A stretch of 7,746 nt of DNA from the NCBI GenBank assembly GCA_035649575.1, contig DASRJH010000042.1:1-7746 (forward strand), given 5' to 3'. The translations under genes and the position numbers were made by a program. The notes under the pieces were generated by a model, which saw only the letters and a list, made by a program, of their open reading frames with translations, had not been told where the DNA came from and ran no database searches. Within the stretch, counting starts at the first letter, position 1, and each line of letters opens with the position of its first letter. The DNA is from DASVAL01 sp035649575. Lineage in GTDB: Bacteria; Planctomycetota; UBA1135; UBA2386. Positions 1-5,069 of this stretch are shown one piece after another.

Positions 1-335
1 AGCGGGCGGAGACCTTCGTCGCGTGCCACCTGCTGAAGGCGGTGCAGACGTGGACGGACCTCGGCTTCGGTCAGTTCGAGCTGCGGTATCTGCGCGACAA
101 GAACCAGCGCGAGGTCGACTTCTGCATCGTGCGCGACGGCATGCCGTGGTTCCTCGTCGAGGTGAAGAAGAACGACACGGCGCTGTCGCCCGCGCTCGCG
201 CACTTCCAGCGGCAGACTCGGGCGAAGCACGCGTTCCAGGTCGTCGTCGACCAGCCGTACGTGGATGCTGATCCGTTCGAGCGCGACGACCCTTGTGTCG
301 TGCCCGCTGCGACTCTGCTGTCGATGCTGCCGTGA
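1..335 (+). CDS. C-terminal part of an AAA/DUF4143-type ATP-binding protein (5' truncated)
   Basis: Only the last ~110 codons are present, read in frame from base 3 to the TGA at 333-335; the N-terminal P-loop ATPase domain would lie left of the window. The visible part begins R-A-E-T-F-V-A-C-H-L-L-K, which fits the helix where DUF4143 follows the ATPase domain. It continues with YLRDKNQREVDFCIVRDG and then FLVEVKKND. The E-V-D...E-V-K arrangement is the beta-hairpin plus ExK signature seen at the end of DUF4143 proteins, which resembles a PD-(D/E)xK nuclease-like fold. Members are usually ~370-420 aa, so roughly three quarters of the gene is missing. Substrate and role are generally unknown; some members have been discussed as selfish or defence-like, but nothing here decides that. 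The family assignment is fairly secure, the function is not. Confidence 0.8.
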   Translation, partial: RAETFVACHLLKAVQTWTDLGFGQFELRYLRDKNQREVDFCIVRDGMPWFLVEVKKNDTALSPALAHFQRQTRAKHAFQVVVDQPYVDADPFERDDPCVVPAATLLSMLP

Positions 336-345
336 GCGCGTGGCC

Positions 346-468
346 ATGTGGTCGCTGCTCGACACGCAGTGGTTCACCGACGTCGCCGCGGCCCGTGTCG
401 CGGCCAGTGGCACGCACCGCGATCTGCAGTGGCTTCGAGTTGCCGACGACGACTTCGAGCCCGCGTGA
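346..468 (+). CDS. possible 40-aa small protein of unknown function
   Basis: An ATG at 346, eleven bases after the upstream TGA, opens a 40-codon frame ending TGA at 466-468. A GTG at 340 is an alternative start. The predicted product begins MWSLLDTQWFTDVAAARVAA and ends with acidic DDDFEPA. Nearly all codons end in G or C, as in the real genes of the window, and the composition is balanced rather than the Arg/Ala/Pro-rich type of shadow frames. There is no obvious Shine-Dalgarno motif before either start. I do not recognise the sequence. It could be a small gene co-transcribed with the ATPase gene, a decayed remnant, or chance. Confidence 0.3.
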   Translation: MWSLLDTQWFTDVAAARVAASGTHRDLQWLRVADDDFEPA

Positions 469-487
469 CGGCGAGCCGATCGCAGCT

Positions 488-500
488 GGATTTCAAATCC
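488..500. repeat. 13-bp perfect palindrome GGATTT-C-AAATCC, possible operator
   Basis: The arms GGATTT (488-493) and AAATCC (495-500) are perfect inverted repeats around a single C. They are followed directly by a second small palindrome, CCCC-T-GGGG (499-507). This is one of very few A+T-rich patches in the window and lies between two small candidate genes, about 40 bp before the ATG at 543. A regulator-binding site or part of a promoter would fit. No -35/-10 pair of good quality is visible, so this is only a positional suggestion. Confidence 0.3.
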
Positions 501-542
501 CCTGGGGAAGCGGCGGCGCGTGGGCCCGTCGAACGCGCAACC

Positions 543-668
543 ATGTCGCTCACTCGCTGCCGCCGCTGCGAGCACGTGCTGCGCCTGCCGCTGCACCTGC
601 TCGTGCTGGACGACGCGGAACACCCGCCCGCAACGCACTGCGGCGCTTGCGGCGAACGGCACGGATGA
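543..668 (+). CDS. possible 41-aa zinc-ribbon protein
   Basis: The frame from ATG 543 to TGA 666-668 encodes 41 residues with two CxxC knuckles. C6-R-R-C9 lies near the N terminus and C33-G-A-C36 near the C terminus, separated by a hydrophobic stretch (L13-L22). Paired CxxC knuckles about 25 residues apart are the usual zinc-ribbon layout, so a structural zinc site is likely if the protein is made. Third codon positions are strongly G/C. There is no convincing ribosome-binding site upstream (the bases before the ATG read AACGCGCAACC). It sits 35 bp before the exported peptidase gene on the same strand and may share its transcript. The partner or target cannot be told from sequence. Confidence 0.5.
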   Translation: MSLTRCRRCEHVLRLPLHLLVLDDAEHPPATHCGACGERHG

Positions 669-703
669 CCGATGCTCAATGCCCTCACACTCCCCGGGAC
701 GCC

Positions 704-1603
704 ATGAACATGACACCACTGCTGCCCATGGCAGCCCTGCTGGCCGCGCTGACAGCGGCACCCGCTGCTGCCGAACACGCGATGCAGGGCGAAGTCCAGG
801 AGCCATCACCGCCGGAGGCGCCGGTGCGCGACTTCGCGGCGCACGCGAAACAGATGCGCGAGCGCACAGCCGGCAAGGGCTTCCACGTCGTGGTCGAGGA
901 GCCGTTCGTCGTCGCCGGGGACGGCGGCAAGGCGGCGGTCGAGGGCTACGCCGCGCGCACCGTGCGCTGGGCTGTGAAGCTGCTGAGGCAGGACTTCTTC
1001 GCGAAAGAGCCCGAACGCGTGCTCGAGATCTGGCTGTTCGAGGGCGCCGCCAGCTACCGCAAGCACGCGCGCGAGTTGTTCGGCGACACGCCGACGACGC
1101 CGTTCGGGTACTACTCGGCGCGCCACGGCGCCTTGATCATGAACATCGCCACCGGCGGCGGCACGCTCGTGCACGAGATCGTGCACCCGTTCGTCGCCGC
1201 CGACTTCCCCGGCTGTCCCGCGTGGCTGAACGAAGGGCTCGGTTCGCTGTTCGAGCAGTGCCACGAAGTCGACGGCCACATCGCTGGCATGACCAACTGG
1301 CGGCTCGACGGTCTGCAGGAAGCGATCGCGGAGGGTCGCACCATCAAGCTGTCGGAGCTGGTCGCGACGACGAGCGAGCAGTTCTACGGCGCGCGCTCGG
1401 CGCTGCACTACGCGATGGCGAGGTATCTGCTCTACTGGCTGCAGGAGAAGGGCAAGCTGCGGCAGTTCTACCAGCGGTTCCGCGACGGCGCGGCGCAGGA
1501 CCCGACCGGTGCGCGCACGCTGTGCGAGGCGCTCGGTGTGAAGGACCTCGACGAGTTCCAACCCGGATGGGAGAAGTGGGTGAAGACGCTGCGCCGCGAC
1601 TGA
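704..1603 (+). CDS. exported HExxH metallopeptidase-like protein (gluzincin type)
   Basis: The product is 299 aa. The first 23 residues form a typical Sec signal peptide with a hydrophobic core and an AAA|E cleavage site, so the mature protein should act in the periplasm or outside. The zinc-binding motif is H157-E-I-V-H161 in the context GGGTLVHEIVHPF. The downstream W174-L-N-E177-G-L-G-S-L-F-E segment supplies the expected third ligand, Glu177, in gluzincin spacing. This layout is shared by peptidase-MA-like families. No dedicated family name can be given with certainty, and substrate is unknown. The C-terminal half is helical and ends W-E-K-W-V-K-T-L. ATG 704 was chosen because the open frame extends upstream only as Arg/Ala/Pro-rich shadow sequence, and because the signal peptide starts here; ATG 710 would also work. 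The upstream GGGA (697-700) is a weak ribosome site. It converges with the di-haem gene. Confidence 0.85.
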   Translation: MNMTPLLPMAALLAALTAAPAAAEHAMQGEVQEPSPPEAPVRDFAAHAKQMRERTAGKGFHVVVEEPFVVAGDGGKAAVEGYAARTVRWAVKLLRQDFFAKEPERVLEIWLFEGAASYRKHARELFGDTPTTPFGYYSARHGALIMNIATGGGTLVHEIVHPFVAADFPGCPAWLNEGLGSLFEQCHEVDGHIAGMTNWRLDGLQEAIAEGRTIKLSELVATTSEQFYGARSALHYAMARYLLYWLQEKGKLRQFYQRFRDGAAQDPTGARTLCEALGVKDLDEFQPGWEKWVKTLRRD

Positions 1604-1701
1604 GCACCGGCGATGCGGCGTTCACTTCTTCGCGGGCGCAGCGAGCGGTGCGCAGAGCAGGAAGGGGCGAGTCGGGGTTCGCGTGTGCATGCCGATTCTC
1701 C

Positions 1702-1719
1702 GCCCGCGTCGGAGCGGGC
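1702..1719. terminator. G+C-rich hairpin in the convergent spacer, possible terminator
   Basis: GCCCGC (1702-1707) and GCGGGC (1714-1719) form a perfect 6-bp stem with a 6-base loop. Two further C-G pairs follow across a one-base bulge (1700-1701 with 1721-1722). It lies between the stop codons of the convergent peptidase and di-haem genes, where a bidirectional terminator would be expected. No T-run follows on either strand, so it does not meet the intrinsic-terminator pattern and may simply reflect the base composition. Confidence 0.3.
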
Positions 1720-1745
1720 CGGGACGTCGGCCGCGTGGGCGTCGC

Positions 1746-1759
1746 CGCGCAGAGGCGCG
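1746..1759 (-). terminator. small hairpin just after the di-haem gene stop
   Basis: CGCGC (1746-1750) and GCGCG (1755-1759) flank an AGAG tetraloop, three bases beyond the stop codon of the minus-strand di-haem gene. Position and symmetry suit transcript-end stabilisation or weak termination. The stem is only 5 bp and no U-tract follows, so support is slight. Confidence 0.2.
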
Positions 1760-1762
1760 TGC

Positions 1763-3421
1763 TCACCGGAAGTAGAGCTCGAGCCCGCGGCTCGAGGCGA
1801 TGCCGCCCGGTGCCTGCGCGTCGAACGCGAACAGCTGGAAGTAGAACGGCATCAGCAGCGCCGGCGCCTTCGGGATCGGCAGATGCCACGTGGCATGACC
1901 CGGCTCCCCGGGTCGCGCGCGCAACACGAAGAGCAGCGCGTCCTGCACTTGCACGTTCCATGGCAGCCCGAACGCGACGAAGCTCGGTTCGATCGACTGG
2001 AAACCATACGCGAGCACCGCGAGGTCCCCGTCGGACCCAGCCGCGAGACCGAGCTTGAAGTCGGTGTTACCCGGATACGCGGGCACCGTGTCGACGAGGA
2101 ACGGTTCGAACGTGCCCTGCAACCCCTGACCGAACACACGCGGGGGCGCGACCACCATGCTGCGCAGGTCCGGATGGTCGAACGGCGGCATGCGGCGCGC
2201 GGCGCGCTGGTCCGTCAGCGCCGTCGTCACGAAGTCGTTTATCAGCTGCAAGTCGCCCCGCGTGACGCCGAGCTGACCCAGCGGCAGCAGGAACGGGTCG
2301 AGGGCCGAACGGTCGACGCCGCCGCCGTCGAGGTAGACGTTCAACACCGACAGCGGATCGGTGAGCTGCCTCGGATCGGAGAGCGGCACGCTCTGTCCGT
2401 TGTGGAAGAGCCGCGGGCGCAGTCCCGCGTTGCGCAAGCTCGGCGTCTTGAAGGCGCCCTTGTCGGCGATGCTCTGCGTGATGCTGCCGCGACCCGCGTC
2501 TTCGGGCGACGGCCGCAGGCCGAGGTTGTGATACTGGTTGTCGGCGAACAGCGGGTCCCAGTGACAGGCGACACAGCGGCCCTGGCCCAGGAACAGAAAC
2601 CAGCCCGCCTGCTGGTTCGGCGTCAGCGTGCCGGTGCCGCGCATGAAGCGGTCCCACGGCGTGTCGTCGGGGTTCAGCGTGCGCTGGTAGGCCGCGAGCG
2701 CGAAGCCGATGCGCGCCGCGTTGATGACAGGAGTACCGAAGGCCGCCTGGAACAGCGTCGGGTAGTTCGGGGACTGCTGCAGCGCTGCTTGTATGTCCGG
2801 CGTCAGGTTCCTGGCGAGGCGCAGCGGCACGGCGCATTGCAGCTTCTGCCGCACGTCCTGCCAGGTCCGTCCTTCGACTCCCATCTCGACGGCGCTGAGG
2901 ATCGGCCCCACGGCCTGGCTCTCGAGCGCGCCGCCGAACGGGATCAGCACCAGGCCGGTTTCGGGGTCCTTGAACTGCGAGCCGGCGCGCCCGTCCCAGA
3001 ACATCTCGCTGTGATGAGCCGCGCCGAGATTGGTCGGTGCGACGCGACGCGTGACCTGGAGGCCCAGCCGGAAGATCGTGTCCGGCGTGAAGTCGCCGTT
3101 GTTCGCCTGACGCGAGAGCCCCGGAGAACCGTGGATGTCGTCGGCGGTCGCGTAGACGCCGTCCGGTCCCGGGTGCAGGCCCAGCGCGTAGCGTCCGTCC
3201 GAACCGCCGAACTCGGGCAGGTGGCAGGTGCCACACGCGATCGAGTCGTCGCTCGACAACTGCTCGTCCCAGAACAGGATCTTGCCGAGCACCACCTTCG
3301 GGTGCGTGGACGGGTTCTGCGGGGGCTGCCAGGCCAGCGGCAGCTGGGCGGTGGCGGTCGCGCAGAGAGTCGCGCAGAGAGTCGCGCAGAGTGCCGTGGC
3401 GAAGACGAAGCGGGCGAGCAT
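1763..3421 (-). CDS. secreted di-haem cytochrome c peroxidase / MauG-family protein with C-terminal extension
   Basis: The product is 552 aa. A signal peptide (1-25, ending ATA|Q) is followed by the MauG/CcpA fold. The first c-haem site is C63-G-T-C-H67 and the second C283-V-A-C-H287. Family landmarks follow in order: M140-F-W-D-G-R145, A177-V-E-M-G181, SLRNAGLRP with F-H340-N-G342, and LTDQRAARRMPPFDHP at about 402-417. These proteins reduce peroxide or oxidise a substrate in the periplasm with electrons passed between two haems. The ~220-residue gap between haem motifs exceeds the ~150 usual in short peroxidases, partly through an insert at about 71-102. Residues ~430-552 form a beta-rich extension outside the catalytic fold, ending SSRGLELYF-R, perhaps for attachment or secretion. 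The gene follows the HEAT-like gene by 51 bp and is probably co-transcribed. AGGGA lies ~6 bases before the ATG. True substrate (peroxide or other) is not decidable. Confidence 0.92.
   Translation of the reverse strand: MLARFVFATALCATLCATLCATATAQLPLAWQPPQNPSTHPKVVLGKILFWDEQLSSDDSIACGTCHLPEFGGSDGRYALGLHPGPDGVYATADDIHGSPGLSRQANNGDFTPDTIFRLGLQVTRRVAPTNLGAAHHSEMFWDGRAGSQFKDPETGLVLIPFGGALESQAVGPILSAVEMGVEGRTWQDVRQKLQCAVPLRLARNLTPDIQAALQQSPNYPTLFQAAFGTPVINAARIGFALAAYQRTLNPDDTPWDRFMRGTGTLTPNQQAGWFLFLGQGRCVACHWDPLFADNQYHNLGLRPSPEDAGRGSITQSIADKGAFKTPSLRNAGLRPRLFHNGQSVPLSDPRQLTDPLSVLNVYLDGGGVDRSALDPFLLPLGQLGVTRGDLQLINDFVTTALTDQRAARRMPPFDHPDLRSMVVAPPRVFGQGLQGTFEPFLVDTVPAYPGNTDFKLGLAAGSDGDLAVLAYGFQSIEPSFVAFGLPWNVQVQDALLFVLRARPGEPGHATWHLPIPKAPALLMPFYFQLFAFDAQAPGGIASSRGLELYFR
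3357..3391. repeat. 12-bp tandem repeat (2.9 copies) inside the signal peptide of the di-haem protein
   Basis: The plus-strand unit GTCGCGCAGAGA occurs perfectly at 3357-3368 and 3369-3380, and again for its first 11 bases at 3381-3391. Read on the minus strand it encodes the repeated tetrapeptide L-C-A-T at residues 11-22. Because the unit is a multiple of three, gain or loss of a copy would keep the frame and change only the length of the hydrophobic core. Slipped-strand replication is the likely origin. Confidence 0.9.
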
Positions 3422-3472
3422 GGATGTCCCTGTATCCTACCTCAACGCCGTCTCAAACCGCCGCCTTCGGCT

Positions 3473-4285
3473 TCAGGTCTTCTTCGGCGATGCCGGCGGC
3501 GTCCAGTTCTGGTTCTTGTTCAGCCAGCGCTGCCAGTCCAGGAACTGCGTGAACGACGTGCCGGTGAGCTTCTGCAGCGTCGCGTTCCACTTGCCCTCGA
3601 CTTCGCGCAGCGTCTTGCGCGCGTTCGCGGGCGCCGGGTCGATCGGGGCGTTCGGGTTCGGGTTGTCCGCCGTCGTGGCCTTCTGGTGCAGGCTGCCCCA
3701 TTCCCGGATGATCCCCTTGACGACGTCGCGCCGCAGCTTGATCTCGAGCGAGGTGTAGCAACCGAGCGCTTCGCCGCTGGCTGCGCGCAGCTGGTCGTGC
3801 GGCGAGCGGACCGTGGTGTCGAGCAGCAGCTCGACCTGCTTGTCGTCCTCGGTCTTGCCGATGGCCAGCATCATGTGGGCCTGGACCGCGATGAGGTCCT
3901 TGAACCGCGGATCGGCGAGGGCCTTTGCGAGCTCCTTGCTGCCGTCGGTCTCGAGCTTCGCCAGCGCGTCGCTCGTTTCCTTGTAGAGGTTGTCCTTGTC
4001 GGCAGGACGCACCTTGCCGGTGCGGAACACATCGCCGAGGCCCTTCGCGATGCGTTCTTTGTCCTTCGGGTTCCGCTTGTCGAGATCCTTGCTGAGCGCC
4101 TGGATCAGAGTGATGGCCTGGAAGTCGTCGGCCATCTTCGGCTCGGAGACCAGTTGCTTCAGTTCCTTGAGCTGGTCGGGAAGCGCCGGATCGAGCGGCG
4201 GCGCGGGAGCGGCGCCGGGGGCCTGCGCGAACAGCGGGACCGCGGCCAGCAAGCAAAGGCAAGTGCGCAACAGGGTCTGGACCAT
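3473..4285 (-). CDS. secreted helical (HEAT-like) protein, function unknown
   Basis: The product is 270 aa and starts with a signal peptide (MVQTLLRTCLCLLAAVPLFA, then QAPG), so export is expected. A Pro/Ala-rich linker (22-36) leads into an all-helical region (about 37-200). Within it, successive amphipathic helix pairs such as SKELAKALADPRFKDLIAVQ and DQLRAASGEALGCYTSLEIK look like degenerate HEAT/armadillo repeats, usually a protein-binding scaffold. A short Asn/Pro-rich spacer (206-220) precedes a C-terminal helix ending F-L-D-W-Q-R-W-L-N-K-N-Q-N-W, and the tail is Pro/Lys. No catalytic motif is visible. It is the first gene of a probable two-gene unit with the di-haem protein, so it may be a partner or chaperone for that enzyme; this is inference from order alone. 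The ATG has no ribosome site, and a -10-like TACACT just upstream suggests a leaderless start. Confidence 0.8.
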   Translation of the reverse strand: MVQTLLRTCLCLLAAVPLFAQAPGAAPAPPLDPALPDQLKELKQLVSEPKMADDFQAITLIQALSKDLDKRNPKDKERIAKGLGDVFRTGKVRPADKDNLYKETSDALAKLETDGSKELAKALADPRFKDLIAVQAHMMLAIGKTEDDKQVELLLDTTVRSPHDQLRAASGEALGCYTSLEIKLRRDVVKGIIREWGSLHQKATTADNPNPNAPIDPAPANARKTLREVEGKWNATLQKLTGTSFTQFLDWQRWLNKNQNWTPPASPKKT

Positions 4286-4292
4286 GTGCGGC

Positions 4293-4298
4293 AGTGTA
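4293..4298 (-). promoter_or_regulatory. -10-like TACACT placed for a leaderless transcript of the HEAT-like gene
   Basis: On the minus strand TACACT ends eight bases before the ATG at 4285, so transcription would begin at or next to the A of the start codon. That agrees with the absence of any purine-rich ribosome site there. No good -35 element is found at 16-18 bp spacing (the hexamer there reads TGCTCC), so confidence is low. Confidence 0.25.
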
Positions 4299-4358
4299 GC
4301 GCGGGGACGGGGGTCGGAGCACGGCTACGCGCCGCGTGTGCCCGTCAGGTGCAGTCTG

Positions 4359-4877
4359 TCACGTGCTGTATTGGCGCGTGTCGTGGTGTTTGGCGTGCAC
4401 GCTCGTCGAGAGCGATTGGCCGCCGGCGCGCGTGAGCACTTCGAGCGCCTTCGCCGAGTGGGGGCCATCCGTGTTCACCGCGACGACGACGCCGCCGCTG
4501 TCGATGCCGTGCTCGTATTCCTCCTGGACCTGATGGCCGGTCGCGGAGCCGACCAGGAGCCCGATCAGGCCGCCCGTAACGCCGCCGGCAATTGCGCCGT
4601 AGAGCGCCGCGACGGCGGGGTTGCCCTGGAACACCGACAAGGCCGGCAGGCACAGCGCGGCACCGCCGATGCCCATGCCGATCGCGCCGACGATGGCGCC
4701 GAGCCGGGCACCTCGGACCCCATCGGAGGTCTCCTCGCCGAGCAACTCGTGCCGGTGCTCGGTCTCCTCGGTGATCACCATCGTGTGTTCTTTGTTGAAG
4801 CCGGCAGCTTCGAGCTCGCGCCTGGCCCGCTGTGCGGCTTCCGCGGTCGCGAACATGGCAGTGATCGTGGTTTCCAT
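4359..4877 (-). CDS. glycine-zipper membrane protein of the general-stress 17M/YflT-like type
   Basis: The product is 172 aa. Residues 1-45 (METTITAMFATAEAAQRARR then ELEAAGFNKEHTMVI) form a small alpha/beta domain of the YflT/general-stress-17M kind, with the 'F.t.e.A..A...L...GF' pattern. Two glycine-rich hydrophobic segments follow, at about 57-80 (GARLGAIVGAIGMGIGGAA) and 88-113 (GAIAGGVTGGLIGLLVG). Their GxxxG spacing is that of glycine-zipper membrane hairpins. The C-terminal part (~118-155) has EEYEHGIDSGGVVVAVNTDG and ALEVLTRAGG, a second strand-helix unit resembling the first. A His-rich tail ends the protein. Such proteins are usually linked to stress responses but have no known reaction. 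The ATG is fixed by an excellent ribosome site. The gene stands alone on its transcript, divergent from the sugar operon and 73 bp upstream of the HEAT-like gene, with which it could read through. Confidence 0.8.
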   Translation of the reverse strand: METTITAMFATAEAAQRARRELEAAGFNKEHTMVITEETEHRHELLGEETSDGVRGARLGAIVGAIGMGIGGAALCLPALSVFQGNPAVAALYGAIAGGVTGGLIGLLVGSATGHQVQEEYEHGIDSGGVVVAVNTDGPHSAKALEVLTRAGGQSLSTSVHAKHHDTRQYST

Positions 4878-4883
4878 CGAGCG

Positions 4884-4892
4884 CCTCTCCTT
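4884..4892 (-). promoter_or_regulatory. strong Shine-Dalgarno site of the glycine-zipper gene
   Basis: On the minus strand the bases read AAGGAGAGG, with the AAGGAG core 9 bases before the ATG at 4877. This is the best ribosome-binding site in the window and rules out the longer open frame that runs in from 5666 as the true gene. It suggests efficient translation compared with the neighbours, several of which lack a recognisable site. Confidence 0.85.
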
Positions 4893-4929
4893 GGCGAGGG
4901 ACGTGCAAGAAAGGTCGGAACGGGCGCGG

Positions 4930-4935
4930 AGTATA
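4930..4935 (-). promoter_or_regulatory. -10-like TATACT upstream of the glycine-zipper gene
   Basis: TATACT on the minus strand differs from the sigma-70 consensus TATAAT at one base and stands out in G+C-rich surroundings. A transcript starting about 7 bases downstream would have a ~45-base leader containing the AAGGAG site. No recognisable -35 hexamer lies 16-19 bp further upstream, so an activator or a different sigma factor is possible. Confidence 0.4.
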
Positions 4936-5069
4936 GCTGGCCCGCCGAGGCCCGGCACCACCTTGCACCCTCGTCGCTGCGGGGGAACATTGCGGGCCCG
5001 GAAACCAGCGGCAGGTTGGACTCGACGCCCTCCTTCCGCTACCACTCTCGCCCCCCGTTTCTGCATCTC

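Larger units (their letters stand above)
4878..5069. other. divergent intergenic region between the stress gene and the sugar operon
   Basis: This 192-bp gap holds the leftward ribosome site and the TATACT element described separately. For the rightward operon only a poor promoter candidate is visible: TTGGAC (5016-5021) and TACCAC (5040-5045), 18 bp apart, each matching consensus at three of six positions. The last ~45 bases before the operon start are pyrimidine-rich (CCCTCC, CTCTCGCCCCCCG) and have no Shine-Dalgarno motif. Confidence 0.4.

Noticed and set aside
487..507. TTCAAATCC resembling the T-arm of a tRNA gene
   Set aside because: The base before TTC is T rather than the G needed to close the T-stem, no acceptor stem or anticodon arm can be drawn on either side, and no CCA follows.
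293..703. Upstream extension of the exported peptidase frame
   Set aside because: The extra 137 codons are Arg/Ala/Pro-rich, overlap other candidate genes, and would bury the signal peptide in the interior of the protein.
1604..1762. Possible small gene in the convergent spacer
   Set aside because: No frame of reasonable codon use with a start and ribosome site is visible; only G+C-rich hairpins were seen.
1613..4435. Very long open frame on the plus strand (about 940 codons) opposite the di-haem and HEAT-like genes
   Set aside because: It runs antisense through two well-supported genes with signal peptides and haem motifs. Its translation is dominated by Arg, Glu, Val and Ala without domains, as expected for the complement of G+C-rich coding DNA.
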